A stretch of 62,000 nt of DNA from Glandiceps talaboti (GCF_964340395.1 NC_135564.1:267501-329500); one strand, 5' to 3'; counted from the stretch's first letter, positions 1 to 13,255 are shown. Program-made: numbers and translations. Notes: a model not told the origin generated them from the sequence alone.

Positions 1-2099
1 TGGTTGAAATATTTAATTACATGTTTTAATATTTCATAGCACATTATAATCTCTGTCTGTGAAAACTACACTTTTTTAAACATAATTAATTTCATAAGTA
101 GTAACCTAGAATTCAAATATGGATTGAAAAATTTGAATAAGGAAAAACATGTGGGAATAATATACTTATATATGAAAAGGGTAAATTTATGAAAAATTGA
201 GCAAAATAATGATTTTTGCTGGATTTAAAGGATCCACATACAAGAAGTTACTGGCAATTCCAGGACTTTCCTGGAATTATGAAGCTCTTTCCCAAGAGTA
301 TGTGAGGTACAGCAGTCACATTTGGGAATGATGTAACTGCTATGGGCAAGGTAACTTCATCAAAAATTTAGAAAATAACTATGATTTCTAATACTTGGAC
401 TCATATTTTAAGTACCACAGACCCAATTATGTAAATTCACACTGTTGTATAAATGTAGCATGTCCTGAAAATAAATCACACATTTATCTTTCAACTTGGT
501 GGTGATTCCACTCCCTTCATACACACATTTTAATGTTTATAGTCATAGAGTCAGTGCTATTATCGACATGTGAAACATCCTCTATTAATCACAGTCTCAC
601 AATACAATGGAATAATTCATAAGATGATTGTGGACAACGTCCTGCTCAAAGGTAAAACCTACTTCTGATCAAACTTGAATACTGTCTGGAGTAAAGAATG
701 ATGAATGAATAATTTTTTATGAAATTATGAAAAATGATTGCTGTTAAAAGCTTATGTCTGATATTCTAATAGATAGTGGATCTATTTTGACATCTACCCC
801 ATAAAATAAAAGTACAATGTATAGTGTAAGATGTATGACATGATGACAATACAGTTCTTTCATATCAATCACCTTTCATTTATGAATTATAATATTTATT
901 ACATGCATTAAAGTAAGAAACATGAGACATATTTTGTCCTCAGCAACTTGACGCCAGATTTGAAATGATAATAATTTCAGGCATTATCTTAACATATGGC
1001 TTTAATGTACGTAATCTGATCAAAATTTGTCAGGTTTCAAAGAATAAGTATACAAGACTGACTGTGTGGAGACTGATAGATGTATTGGCAGTCATAACAC
1101 TGCTGTCAAAGTATGTTATCAGAAAGGCGTAGTACAGATATAAGAACACGTAATAACGCTTGCTATGCAACCAGGTTATGAATGTTATTGCATTGAGGGG
1201 CTGGTGTTGACTATGTTTGTGTCTGTGTCTGTGTATGCATGTATGTGCATATTACACAGAAATACTGTATACATACATTAAAAGTACTGTATGTGTTTTT
1301 GTGTGTCTATATTGTTATAATACTGTCTCTTTTCTGGTTGCCAGCATCTCATAAAGTGCAAATAGTTCAGAATGCAGTTACATATCTTCTCTGTAATGCT
1401 TAATAAAAGAATGATAATGTCCAAGCCCCCTTGCATTTCAGTCATTCACACAATGACATCCAAAATTCACTTGACTTTTACTAAGTTTCCCAGTGGTGAT
1501 ATGTGAATGATACACAAGCAGCTAAGTAACATCTGGTAACAGACTCAACACACCACAAAATTATCAAAAATGTCAGCAAATATTAATTTAAAGCAAAACA
1601 GATTTCCAATTAAATCCACTTGAGTACATTTCACATCAAATCACACATAGTTTTGTAGATACGTACATGTTCCACACATTACCAATACATGCTGAAACCC
1701 TGCCTACATCATTAGCTTTTGTCCTGTCCATCTGAATGCAACTCATTGTAGATGCTGTGAACATACACAACTCTCTAAATATGTTGATCAATCACAGCTT
1801 TATAATTGAAACCCAAGTCTCTACCTATTAGTCTAAAGTTCTAAAAGAACATTGAATATAAACTCATTCTCCTTCCTTCAGTATATTTTTTAATGGCAAC
1901 TAAATTGAAAACTGACCACAACAGATTGGATTTGATCAGAGCTCAATTGGCATTTTGTAGTTCCCATTAAAGGACGGAAGTAATTGCACAGACTGTCTTC
2001 AATTTAACTGAATCGTCAGGTGGCCATCTTCTCAATGTCTACATATTCATTTCTTAATTTTGAACTTACTGTTGAATGTTTATAATGCAAAAAAAGATG
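1..2099. other. AT-rich stretch, no gene recognised
   Basis: No coding region, RNA gene or repeat array is recognised here. One 40-codon open frame (209-331, plus) is listed separately. A short GTGTCTGT-rich run lies near 1215-1240. Confidence 0.6.
209..331 (+). other. Small open frame, 40 codons, probably chance
   Basis: The frame starts with ATG at 209 and stops with TGA at 329-331. The middle reads like ordinary protein (KKLLAIPGLSWNYEALSQEY). A plausible splice donor (CAAG followed by GTAACT) lies about 20 bases after the stop. There is no upstream exon, promoter or family match, and frames of this size are common by chance in such AT-rich DNA. It could be a decayed exon or transposon fragment. 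Confidence 0.08.
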
Positions 2100-2595
2100 C
2101 TCTAATTTCTTGTACAAGTTCACTCTCTATGAAATATACATCAACTGCTGTCTACTTGATGCATCTTAAAAACCTAAACCCATATCAGGAAAGCAATCTA
2201 CATTCTTGTACAATTTCACTCTATGACTATCAACCTGTATCAAGTATGCATCAACAGTTGTACACTTTACCTGTTTTCCAAATGTAACCGGATGAATTAG
2301 TCTCCTGGGCCGTACTGGAACACCTCATCCACACACTCAATAAAACAGCCACGTAAGCACTAAATAACACTGCCTTCTGTATCACCATCTTGAAGTAGTA
2401 TTTAACCTCTCATGTGGGCTTTTAACATTTACACCAAACTCATTCACTAGGAACATAGGGAGAAAAATCAGTGTTAAATGTTTCAAATTACAATGGGACA
2501 CACTCCATTTCTTGTGTGTTTTAACATTTACACCAAGCAAGCTCCTTCACTATGAATATAGAGAGAGAAATCAGTGTTAAATGTTTCAAATTACT
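2100..2595. repeat. Diverged direct duplications, ~97-bp period
   Basis: Segments at about 2421-2490 and 2519-2592 both carry TTTTAACATTTACACCAA near the start and CAGTGTTAAATGTTTCAAAT near the end, about 98 bases apart. A weaker pair with the same spacing lies at about 2107 and 2204 (TTCTTGTACAA followed by TTTCACTCT-like text). These are old tandem duplications with substitutions and small indels. Confidence 0.7.
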
Positions 2596-2599
2596 CCTT

Positions 2600-3685
2600 C
2601 TGTTTAAACATAAGCATCGCAAGTACCTGGAAAGTTTCAGTGGGTTGTAAAATGTTGATGTGTAATGTATATGTCTCATCCTGTTTATGACTGAACTTAG
2701 ATATTGAATGTTAAGTTTGCTGGAACCTGAACCATCATCTTATCAGGTGTGTCATGACATTTCTATTTCCTATATGATTCATTTTGTCTTCACACATATT
2801 CAAGTGTCTACATTTTTTGTCATTATGACATACACGTACTGTCTTCATCACATGCAGATACAAAACAACTAAAGAGCTAGCTAAACCTCCATTTCAACTG
2901 ATATGTTGGTCAAATAATGAAAATTCATACCTTTTTAAAGCGCTAATTACATAAAATGGAAACAAAATATTTGTGTTGAGGGACAAAGGCCCTACAGAAA
3001 TAAACTGTATGTAAAAATACTGAATTATGTTTTTAGAAACTTGTAAGGGAAATTGGTCTATCAGAGTGTCATTCTTGTTTTCAAGGTTACTGTAACTAAT
3101 ACCCATTTTCAGGTGTATATACTGGTATGTACATTTGGGGACTGCATCAATTGTTGATGATAACAAAATACCTAACTTACCTTCAAGACTGAGTTTCTAT
3201 ACCAAAATTCTGCTGTTTAAGTGTACCCTGGTAGATGTAGTCACATTTTGTAGGAACTTTTACTCATCAAAGGACAATTTCAATACTTCTTCAAATCGTC
3301 AGCAAGTTTGGCATCAATTCATTTAAGCCTTCATGAATGTTCAGACTGCATAAATATACAAAATCACCTTTTCTGTCCTGTCTACATACTGATTACTGGA
3401 TTACACAAAGAGGAAATGTGTTTGGTGCCTTTAATCCCAAGCTGGGTGCAATTCCTTGAGATAATGCTTACAACTGTGTAAACTTCACCATAAGAGTTTT
3501 TACCTTATCAGAGTATATACATGAATGACTGCAATGGGAGTTATTCACATTTCAGCATTACATTCTGATCTGGTCTACTACCTGCAATATAAAACATAAG
3601 ATACACTGGATTACATTAAGATTACGGAGCAACTTGGGAAAGGGTTTCTTGATGCAGACTTAAACACTCTATGGATTTTAGTTCA
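2600..3685. other. AT-rich stretch, no gene recognised
   Basis: No repeat or gene is recognised. On the minus strand, exon-like segments with consensus splice sites can be drawn at 2631-2684 and around 3181-3210. They belong to the doubtful chain described in the findings. Confidence 0.5.
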
Positions 3686-4139
3686 AACTTCTCTAGCATT
3701 GATAAAGTACATATGAGTATTAAAACTTCTCTAGCAGTGATAAAGTACATATGAGTACTAGAACTTCTCTAGCAGTGATAAAGTACATATGAGTACTAAA
3801 ACTTCTCTAGCAGTGATAAAGTACAAATGAGTACTAAAACTTCTCTAGCATTGATAAAGTACATATGAGTACTAAAACTTCTCTAGCAGTGATAAAGTAC
3901 ATATGAGTACTAAAACTTCTCTAGCAGTGATAAAGTACATATGAGAACTAAAACTTCTCTAGCAGTGATAAAGTACATATGAGTACTAAAACTTCTCTAG
4001 CAGTGATAAAGTACATATGAGAACTAAAACTTCTCTAGCAGTGATAAAGTACATATGAGTACTAAAACTTCTCTAGCAGTGATAAAGTACATATGAGTAC
4101 TAAATTTCTCTAGCGGTGACGAAGTACATATGAGTACTA
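3686..4139. repeat. 38-bp minisatellite, about 12 copies
   Basis: The unit begins AACTTCTCTAGCAGTGATAA and ends in AGTACATATGAGTACTA. Copies are nearly identical, with GCATTG/GCAGTG, GAGTAC/GAGAAC and a few other variants. The first and last copies are the most diverged (last copy TAGCGGTGACGAAG). Each unit holds the near-palindrome AGTACATATGAGTACT. The low divergence points to recent expansion. The array abuts the dispersed repeat that follows. Confidence 0.97.
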
Positions 4140-4144
4140 CTAAA

Positions 4145-4225
4145 GTCAGTCTAGATCCTATACAGTATCGTTACGATTTATACCTTCACTCACACTGTGT
4201 TAGAAACCACAGTTGGCATCCAGAG
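4145..4225 (+). repeat. Dispersed repeat family 1, copy 1
   Basis: This segment resembles 43850-43930 in the same orientation. Shared blocks include GTCTAG, a TACAGTATCGTTACGATTTA-like block, CTTCACTCACACTG-like text and a GACCACAnTTGGCATCCA-like end. Identity is clear but well below that of the tandem arrays, so the copies are old. No terminal repeats or coding capacity are seen, so the class is unknown. Confidence 0.65.
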
Positions 4226-6063
4226 TATACTAAAGTTGGTCACATTGAATGTATAGAATTATTCAGTATTTTCAAGGATGTACATGTACTAAGTAAAGAA
4301 AGATTTGAATAGTTACAAAATATAATTTCATTGCAGTGGATAACTTCACTTTGTTGTGTCATTACTGCCACTTGGGACTCACTACATTTATATCTGTACA
4401 GGTCTAACAATGCTTTACTAACTTGCTGTCAAAACAAATCATGACTATAAACTTTGCAAACTTTTATATAAATGTTTTTGAAAAAGTACTTCCCGACTTC
4501 TACGAGCATTCAATTCAACATTATTTTCAAGATTATTGCTACACATAATTGTTAGTCACAGTGTATTAGTCTTACAATAAAGTATTAATTAACATGAATT
4601 ATTACCATGGTAAATAATGTTATTTTATATTTTCACTACCATATGCTGTCTACAATATGGCAATCATCATCTGTTATCATAACATCAACATTCTGGTGAA
4701 ATTTAATCGTAAATAGTCTGTAAGTTTAACACAGACAAGTTCTTATCCTTGACTCCTAGTCATATCTGAGGTCAAGGGTTATCAAAATGGAACTCAGTGC
4801 AACATATGATTAGACCCAGACCTGTTCTGGGATTCAGAGTATCATATTTACACCTAGACATATAACATACTATGGCAGAACTCAATAACATGTGAATGCT
4901 AGGGTAGCTTACAAGTGTATTCTGGGTATTTGCATGAATGCTTTCAGTCTTCTCTGTAGCTGTTTCTTTCATGAGTGAAGCAGGTGAAAGTGCAGCACAA
5001 TACATAACAAATACTAAATGCATATACACTGAGTATGCCACACTGCAATTACCTGTCATGTGAGGTTCTGTTATTATTACATGTTTACCAAAATGGCAAA
5101 GTCTGTTCAAAAAATGCATCATTCTGTAGGTTCACATGATTTCATGTACATGGATCAACTGTGCCTTCACTTGCATAGTTATTTGCATACAGGTACATAT
5201 ATGGAATAATATTTTTAGTACTGTACTGCAGTGCAAATATAAATAGCTTTCCCATGCACTGATATCAGTAATCATTGTTATACTACATGTCTTTTGAAAA
5301 TGAGTAAGATTGAAAATGTTTTTTTAATTTTAATTCTTTCTCTAGATAAGAACAAATTGACAGTAGTCATGAGAGATTTGTTCGAACCAGAAAACAAAGG
5401 ATATTGATGGCTATAGTGTAATTATAGTTTTAAGTCTAAATATAGAATGAAGCTTGCCTACCAGTAATTTTAAGTTGCATGAACAGTTTACATCATGAAC
5501 CACATTACCATATTACCATATAGTGAAATATCAGTTCTTCATACTTTACCCAATGTATGACTTGTGAAAGCAATAGCTTGAAACAGTGTTAATGTGTACA
5601 GTGTACATGAGAGCTTGTATTTTTTGTCAATGGCTAACATACATATAGTACGGTAAAATCTACCTGAGTATATATCAGTCATTTGTTTTGAACAGTTCCC
5701 CACTTAATATGTAAGTTTCATCCAGTTTGCAATTTCCCTCTCTGCTGCTGGGGTAAACGAACCTTAGCAAAAACACTAACTAAGCTTGATGGCATATTTA
5801 ACCTACATCTTGTAAAACTGTGTTGAGCGTCAGACCACTAAAAGAAGGTTGAGCTGATTACTATAATAATCCAATGCCAGCATTCTAACCTAATTGGCCA
5901 CTAGAGATAAGAAATCAATCAATTATGACCTGCTGGATTAAGAATATCGAATTTCACATCACAGACCATGATCTTTTGATACAACATGTCAGTGACTGGT
6001 TTCTGTACATACTAGGGGATGACTCAATCATTTCATAGGTACTTTTAATGAAGTACATATTCA
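4226..6063. other. AT-rich stretch around MITE copy A, no gene recognised
   Basis: Apart from the MITE at 4875-5072, no gene or array is recognised. From about 6064 the sequence grades into the first degenerate copies of the 26-bp minisatellite. Confidence 0.5.
4875..5072. mobile_element. MITE family A/B, copy A (degenerate)
   Basis: The ends are an inverted CAGAACT/GGTTCTG pair, and the interior aligns with 53178-53363 in the same orientation. Shared blocks include GGGTATTTGCATGAATG-like text, CAGTCTTCTCTGT-like text and GTGAAAGTGCAGCA-like text. Left and right halves are imperfect reverse complements, as in a foldback non-autonomous DNA transposon. It encodes nothing recognisable, and the target duplication is not clear. 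The 116-codon minus-strand frame across it is a by-product. Confidence 0.7.
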
Positions 6064-6736
6064 ATATTCCCTAACAAAGAATATATTATATTCTACATTT
6101 CCTCACAAAGTATATATGCTACATTTCCTAACAAAGTATATATTCCACATTTCCTAACAAAGTATATATGCCACATTTCCTAACAAAGTATATATTCCAC
6201 ATTTCCTAACAAAGTATATATGCTACATTTCCTTACAAAGTATATATTCCACATTTCCTAACAAAGTATATATTCCACATTTCCTAACAAAGTATATATT
6301 CCACATTTCCTTACAAAGTATATATGCCACATTTCCTAACAAAGTATATATTCCACATTTCCTAACAAAGTATATATGCCACATTTCCTAACAAAGTATA
6401 TATTCCACATTTCCTAACAAAGTATATATGCCACATTTCCTAACAAAGTATATATTCCACATTTCCTAACAAAGTATATATTCCACATTTCCTTACAAAG
6501 TATATATTCCACATTTCCTAACAAAGTATATATTCCACATTTCCTAACAAAGTATATATGCCACATTTCCTAACAAAGTATATATTCCACATTTCCTAAC
6601 AAAGTATATATGCTACATTTCCTAACAAAGTATATATTCCACATTTCCTTACAAAGTACATATTCCACATTTCCTAACAAAGTATATATTCCACATTTCC
6701 TAACAAAGTATATATTCCACATTTCCTCACAAATGA
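6064..6736. repeat. 26-bp minisatellite, about 26 copies
   Basis: The unit is ACATTTCCTAACAAAGTATA plus TATTCC. Variants are TATATGCC or TATATGCT at the end and CCTTAC or CCTCAC in the middle. The TTCC and TGCC variants alternate in several runs, suggesting past expansion of a dimer. The edges are degenerate. Every unit carries a TATATA core. No coding value is seen. Confidence 0.97.
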
Positions 6737-7979
6737 AAAAACTCCAGCATGTTATTTCATTTTACTTTCTTAAAATAACATCAATCATTAAAAGAATGCT
6801 TAGATTATAATAAATAAAAGATGAAGAACTGATCTATCGAAGAGATCCATATATTGGGAAGTCTTCAATTATAGTTTCCAACATTCCATACTAAATGTAA
6901 TTATGTTAAAATAACAATGATAAAGTTAGAATAATATTGAAGTATACCCTTGATGATGGTGATGAGATTTAATTTGGGTTTCGTTTAAAAAAATAAATTG
7001 CCTCTGTCAATAAAAATGTTCATTTATAACTATGAATCAAGAATCCATGAACATGTATTCATGTTAAGAAAACATGATGTTATCCTTCAGTTATTCCCCT
7101 ACCTTTGTTTGGTCCAACCAAGGGCATGAGGCAACAATTCTGGTGTTTATAACAATATTGAATAACGTGAATATAGACAACATCAACAAGTTCCATCAAG
7201 TTCTTGTTTATAATTATTTCAGTATCTTAAATCGCTAATTACATAATATTTAACTCAATCAAATCGCACTGGAATACACTGCGATCATTAAAAATGTTTC
7301 ATTTTTTTAAAAGACCAGAAAGTGTACAGGTACATACATATAATATTTTTATCTGTCTATTTCTGGCCTTAAGTAAGTATGTAAATGTGACTCATACTAT
7401 AGCTAACTTGGGCCTTTATTACCTGTATCACATCATTATCATTTTCGGGTTTCACCAGCATTGTTCCCACATACCCCTGGTCCAACACAAAATCTCTGCA
7501 AACACAGCCTCTTTGCCAGCAATTAGCTTTCTCAAATCATCAAATTTGTTTGATTCCATACAACCATACTATTTGATACTGTCAGTGGGTCAAGATCTTG
7601 AGACAGCTATGAGAGGCACTAATAATTACAAGGAACCTGACCATAAAATTTAACAGACAATGAAATCTATAGATGTCAAAATTATACAAAAATTAATTCA
7701 TTCATTGTCAGAACTTGGATATTCCACAAACAGTAGCCTTTGTTCATTTCAACAGCTGCAATATGTAGGAACCTTTGAATCAAGTTTTCAACAAATTCAT
7801 GAAAAACAACAACAACATCTGATGTCAATGAGACTATTCTTATTAAAAGACCGTCAAAACAATTTGTAAATTGTACATTCCTAAATTTGTCACTGTAAAA
7901 CAACAACTACAAATATAACCATGAATCATCCTAATACCATAATATGTATCACAATGGGTCCTAACAATACTAATACTGT
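6737..7979. other. AT-rich stretch with exon-like minus-strand frames
   Basis: No gene is recognised. Minus-strand segments at 7103-7139, 7475-7568 and 7688-7892 are open, bounded by GT/AG and mutually phase-compatible. They are the best part of the doubtful exon chain. Plus-strand frames (7294-7653, 7660-7869) overlap them and are equally unconfirmed. Confidence 0.4.
7475..7568 (-). CDS. Candidate internal exon, unknown protein
   Basis: Read on the minus strand, this 94-base segment follows an AG (CAAATAG) and ends at a GTATGT donor. It encodes 31 codons beginning YGCMESNKFDDLRKLIAGKE and ending in EILCWTR. The residue composition is more protein-like than most open frames here. The flanking candidates 7688-7892 (upstream) and 7103-7139 (downstream) join in the correct phase. 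I recognise no family, and frames of this length are expected by chance. No transcript evidence is available. Confidence 0.12.
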
Positions 7980-8130
7980 TTGCATGTGTGTGTCTGTGTG
8001 CATGTGTGTCTGTGTGTGTATGTATGTATGTGTGTGTCTGTGTGTGTATGTCTGTGTCTGTGTCTGTGTCTGTGTGTGTATGTGTGTGTATGTGTGTGTG
8101 TGTGTGTGTGCATATGTATGTCCATGTGTA
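7980..8130. repeat. TG-rich microsatellite
   Basis: An imperfect (TG)n tract interrupted by TGTC, TGTA and TGCA units, with a purer (TG) run near 8083-8110. Open frames on both strands (VCVCVC-like and HTHTHT-like) are translations of the repeat and not genes. Confidence 0.98.
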
Positions 8131-9254
8131 CGTGGCATGCGTGCACATCAGGAAATGTACAGTACATTTCAAATTCTACTATACATTCCCCATATGTTAT
8201 TATTACAAAAGTGTGACAACTTAATCAAGAGTTCATTTTTATAAAGTCCACTTTGAATAACTTTTTTATGGACTGTGGCCATCTTAAAGCACTTGTAGTA
8301 TATTTCAAGGTTGTCAGAGTTACCAACTTTTGAATATTGCAATAACTAGAAACTAAAGTAAAGTTTTCTAACATTGAACAGTATCATTCTACTTTCCCTA
8401 GACAGTGTAGAAACTGTGAATACTAATTCACAGCCAATGCTTGTGGGTAGGCTAAAAAAGCATTTATCAAATTGAAGGAAATATCTATACAAAAGCAGGC
8501 ACATGTATTATCTAAAGAGGAAAAGGTTCTATTTGTCTGAAACATGATAAATGAAAAGAAAAACATGTCATGCAAGTTGATACATTAACGATAATATTTT
8601 AATACAGTGTATATGCTACAATATTTTGCTACTTTTGAAAACAAAATATCTATATTTAACTAAATGATCAGAACAAAATAAATGTGTACTACTGGTAAAA
8701 GTAAATACCTGACACCAAATACTTTTTACTGTGAGTTCTGTTAATAGTGCTATTGTTATTACTGGGTTATACACTAAAGGTTGAAAGAAGACATAAGGTT
8801 GGGTTGAAGGAGACGAGAAGTTCACCACAGAAGGCTTACTTTCAGAATCTCAAAACACTGACATATAAAATAGAATGTCTTACCTTCTTTAGAATGATGA
8901 AGATTTATAAGTTGATTCAGAAAATTTGTACAGGTACTTCAGAGTTGTCTCTCAAATTACACTTTGTATCTTCAACTTCAATCTTTGTTGTTTAACTAAC
9001 TGGACAGTACTAAACACCACAGTATAATCGTACTAGTGATGACCATAAGCCTGCAGGACAAGCGGTAACACTCAATTAGGAGCCTCTAATGACCGGAAGA
9101 GTACATGTACATGGGGGATATCAACTGAACTGGTATGTCATGATAGCTTAAACATAGTTTGTTTGTAGATTTGCAATGGACCATTGCACTAACACACTTT
9201 AGGGTGAAATTTAATACAATTTGTAAACATGGTATTTAGGGCATGAAAACGACA
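8131..9254. other. AT-rich stretch, no gene recognised
   Basis: No array, transposon or gene is recognised. Short splice-bounded minus-strand segments near 8690-8770 and 8890-8950 belong to the doubtful exon chain. Confidence 0.5.
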
Positions 9255-9745
9255 GGGTTGGACAACACAGTTAAAAACAATCAACTCCTGGACAAAAAAG
9301 CAAAACTTGACTTGCATGTCATCTCTTCTGACTTTTTCATAGTAGATTGTTTTTTATAAAAGGTACAAATTATGTAACTATTTAAGGTGGTAAAAACAAT
9401 CACAAATAGTTCATCGAAACAAAGAAATAGAAAAAGTTTCATAGTACATTGGTGTTTCTTAATAAAAGATAGAAACTATTGCTTAATTTACATTGCTTAC
9501 ATGTTAACTATTCAAGATGGTAAAACAACCAACTGCTGAAAAAAAGAAATGTAAGAACTTAAACCATATGTCAATTTCTTTGACTTGTCCATAGTAAATT
9601 ATTTTGATCAAAGTTTACAATTATTGCTTGACCATAGCAAATTATTTTGATCAAAGTTGCAAGTATTGCTTAAATTAGTTAATTGTTCAGCGTGGGACAA
9701 CATGGTAAAAAGCAATTAAACTGCTGAAAAAGAAACAGAAATTTA
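9255..9745. repeat. Old tandem repeat, ~130-190-bp units, about 4 copies
   Basis: The phrase GATGGTAAAACAA followed by CAACTGCTGAAAAA recurs in diverged form near 9270, 9385, 9520 and 9695. An ATAGTAAATTATTTTGATCA-type block recurs near 9590 and 9630. The last two blocks are a younger ~45-bp duplication inside the older array. Confidence 0.7.
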
Positions 9746-10910
9746 GCTTTACTCATATATTTTACCTCACAGTTATATGAGTCATATCTCAGAACAAATT
9801 ATGTGACTGTTAAAATCCTGCTACAACAGCAAGCATTAAAGAAGTCAAATTTGCTTTATCCGACAGAAATGACAGCAAATAATTCCTCAGTAAAAAGAAA
9901 TGACTTTGTAAATGAAATTATCTAATTTTCATAATATCAACTTATTATGAATGACTAATTTGAGAGAAATAGTCTAACACCACATATCAACAAACTAACT
10001 AATTAGAGAATCTGACAATGTAAAAGTAATCAGTAAATGAAACAATCAAGACACACAATACAAACTAATAATTCTACTCATTAAATTTTATGGGCACAAT
10101 CAGCCAAGATTTTACATCTAATGAGTTCATTAGGAATTAAGATATCAGTGAGTAAACTACATGTATTAAAATAATTACAGAGATGTTGGCACACAATGTC
10201 CTAAAACCATTTGTGAGTTACACGCATACAAGTACTGTGAAAACCTTTTTAGCATTTATGAGTTTGATACACATACATTGAATGATACAAGTATTGTGGA
10301 AACCTTAGCATTTATACACATACATACTCACATAGAAGTGCATAATGAACAAGTGAAACAGTTACAATCAATAAATGCAATCCGATGCATCTGATTTTAA
10401 TCAGATTGCTAATGATGTAACACATTTACAATAACACACATTCTCACAAACCAGAGCTGTTATTTCTTCTGCGAACTTTGAAATAATGAGCGTTGTTGAC
10501 GGTGCATTTTGTATAGTGCCGTTTCCGACAATGAATGACACATTGAAATTGAACAGGCAAGTGTCCACCTGGGTGTGTACATATCAACATAACTATAGAA
10601 ATAAAATAGGCCTAGTTTCATAATGATATTACCATAATATCTATTTTTACAACATCTCAATAGTAAATACTGACCTGTTATCATTGAAGGTGTGAAATTT
10701 TTCAAAATTTGGTTAGAATAGAAATGTATGTGAAAATAAAGTTCAGCAATTGCTGATGCCAGACATGTGCACAACCTGCACAACCTCCACCACCCCCTAT
10801 CCCCAATGAAGTTCGTTTATTGAGCTTGTGTGATAATCTGCAATCATCCTTTGCATGTTTTTTGTTTTTAAGTATGGACATCTTTAATAGCTGAAAGTAA
10901 CTTACTTTAA
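9746..10910. other. AT-rich stretch, no gene recognised
   Basis: No gene is recognised. A short direct repeat of TACAAGTA(C/T)TGTG(A/G)AAACCTT-type text lies near 10230 and 10290. One copy of the 16-bp motif GATTTTAATCAGATTG lies at 10393-10408 (see 60219-60336). Confidence 0.5.
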
Positions 10911-11280
10911 GACAGAACAACATATAATCCATGCTACGTGTATATTGCAATAAGAGAGCATGTCATTTGCTGAACTACAGAACAGGTTAGCCTACAATCC
11001 TATTCTAACTCTGATAACATTTGCATTTCATTTCTTAGAACTTTTGTAGAACAATATGGAATCCATACCACCTACAGGACATAAAAGCTACCTTTAATAT
11101 AACACTTGTACAGTTGAAGAACAGCTGGACACCACGGAATCCATGCTGTCCATAGGTCATTGCATTTAAAGTTATCAGCTATAGAACAGCATGAAGTCCA
11201 TTCTAATTTCAGAATATGTCATTTCCTAAGACTAACCCAGAACTGGGCAGCATGTATTCCATACAATTCTAAAGGATTGT
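10911..11280. repeat. Old tandem repeat, ~65-75-bp units, about 6 copies
   Basis: The phrase AGAACAGCATGGAATCCATG or a variant recurs near 10914, 10978, 11047, 11119, 11184 and 11240. Each is followed by a GTCATTTGCATTT-like block. Units are strongly diverged, so the array is old. It has no coding signature. Confidence 0.75.
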
Positions 11281-11639
11281 TTAATCGTTTTAAGTGTATT
11301 CTTTTAAAAACACTGACACTGAGCCCATGCATTAATTGAACATTAGCACACACATCAAAATGTGTAATTGTTTTTCCACTTCAAATCCTCTAAACTAGTC
11401 AAAATACATGTATATATTGCACTTTGTGAGATTCAATAAATTATTACCAAACATTATGACCAATTGTTTTACTATAGTCTTAGATCATGTCCAGACTATC
11501 ATTCAACATTGTCAATACTATATCATGAATAAGTAGACATTACTGTGGAGTTACTACGGGGATTTCATCATGCTTTGAATTTCAAGTATCATACTTTATA
11601 CAACATTCCTCCCTGTGTAGGTAAAACTGTCTTGCCATT

Positions 11640-12480
11640 TCAAGGCACACTCATATCACTATATATATGGTTGATTATCACCTGATGTACCCAAGTGCAA
11701 GATTCCAAGGGTCTGAAAACTAGATAATTCATAAAATACTTCACACCCTGACTTCATGGCTAATGATCTGGAAGTTCATAACCTGAATCAATATAGGACA
11801 GTGCATTTTTAATCAGCTAACCAACTGACCAACCAAGTACGGTTCCTTGGAAATAGATATCATGACTAGATATTCATTTATTTAGAATTCACACCTTGAC
11901 TTTTTGGCTCATCTTTCAGTTTGAGTTGAAGTTCATATCTGAAGTTTAGAACAATTATGATATGTTCATAGAGTCATATAGTCACCAATGCACCCAAGTG
12001 TAAGATTTCCTTTTGTGGCTTATCTTATAGATAATATTCTAGTTCATATCTGACCAAGTATATCTATAATACTAGTATATCACATGTTCATACAGCCATG
12101 AATTTCTAAATACCTTATAGACCCAAGAACAAGATTTTGAGGGTGGTTAGAACTGATAGCTTAGTGCATTACAATTCACATCCTCACTTTTGTGACTAAG
12201 TTTGAGTTGAATTTCAGAGCTAAACCAAGATAAGACATGTTCATACATATAGTGGCCGGGCCAATGTCACCTGGTGTACCCAAGTGCATAAAGATATGTA
12301 CCGGTATACATGTAGCCTGAGTACTCATCATTTTATGCATAAGAATTGAAACCCTGATATAGCTATTATTTAGTTGAAGTTGAAGTTCATATCTTACAAA
12401 ATACTGACAACACCCAATTGAGATAAAAGCCGTGTACATGTATGTGACAACCTGATCAACTCAACAGCTTGGTTCTGGTC
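11640..12480. repeat. Highly diverged repeat family (CACCTGATGTACCCAAGTGC)
   Basis: A block like CACCTGATGTACCCAAGTGC plus AAGATT recurs near 11679, 11985, 12112, 12270 and again near 13697. Between these, TTTGAGTTGAAGTTCATATC-type blocks recur near 11920, 12050, 12200 and 12370. Spacing is irregular (about 130-300 bp), consistent with an old, decayed higher-order tandem array. It leads directly into the young array below. Confidence 0.65.
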
Positions 12481-12635
12481 TATTTAACAACTTTAATAAC
12501 TACAGACAGCATTTATAAAATTCACATCATATGACAGGGTGTTTGATCTTAAAGTAGATGTCTATACATTTTTATGAAAGCAAATACAAAACTTTTAGAA
12601 TTTTTAATATTAAAGTGATATCCTTTATTTGTAAA

Positions 12636-12950
12636 CTTAGATCTATGCATCTAGAATTCCCACCTTGACTGGGTGGCTCATCTATATATAGGTTTGAGTT
12701 GAAGTTTAGTCAACTTTATAGATCTATGCATCTAGAATTCCCACCTTGACTGGGTGGCTCATCTATATATAGGTTTGAGTTGAAGTTTAGTCAACTTAGA
12801 TCTATGCATCTAGAATTCCCACCTTGACTGGGTGGCTCATCTATACATGTATATAGATTTGAGTTGAAGTTTTATCAACTTAGATCTATGCATCTAGAAT
12901 TCCCACCTTGACTGGGTGGTTCATCTATATATAGGTTTGAGTTGAAGTTT
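12636..12950. repeat. 79-bp tandem repeat, 4 copies
   Basis: Each copy carries CTTAGATCTATGCATCTAGA, then CACCTTGACTGGGTGGCTCA, then GGTTTGAGTTGAAGTTTAGT. Copies are nearly identical; copy 2 starts with a short insertion and copy 3 has an insertion in the TATATA run. The same phrases occur in diverged form in the flanks (for example near 11885-11935). This array is therefore a recent re-amplification of one unit of the older family. Confidence 0.96.
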
Positions 12951-13239
12951 TTTGTGTCTAAATATATGTAGAGAGGACATACTGACTGACCTAATTGCAC
13001 AGTTCTTATGTATTATAGTCTAGAAACTATACATCATTACATTTGGACTTGTTTTCTATGATCTCTCCCTCCACGTATAATCAAATGGACAAATTCTACC
13101 AAAAATCTCGCTAAAAATATCCTGCTAGAGAAAAGGTGAACAGCGCATTAAACACTGCTAGGCCATTATAATTGGTTATTTCATTCAGGTTTTTTACTAC
13201 AAATTCAACCGCCAGTCTTAAAGCAAGTCATGTAAGAAC

Positions 13240-13255
13240 ATGATAACGTTATCAT
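13240..13255. repeat. Perfect 16-bp palindrome
   Basis: ATGATAACGTTATCAT is self-complementary. It might be a dimeric transcription-factor site or chance. No other copy was noticed. Confidence 0.9.

Noticed and set aside
6060-6740. CRISPR array
   Set aside because: This array, and those at 3.7, 21.4, 49.2 and 57.9 kb, are head-to-tail repeats without unique spacers in eukaryotic DNA.
7843-8244. VCVCVC and HTHTHT frames
   Set aside because: They are translations of the TG/CA tract on opposite strands. The same applies to 25648-26152 and to 43491-43785 (CAGA).
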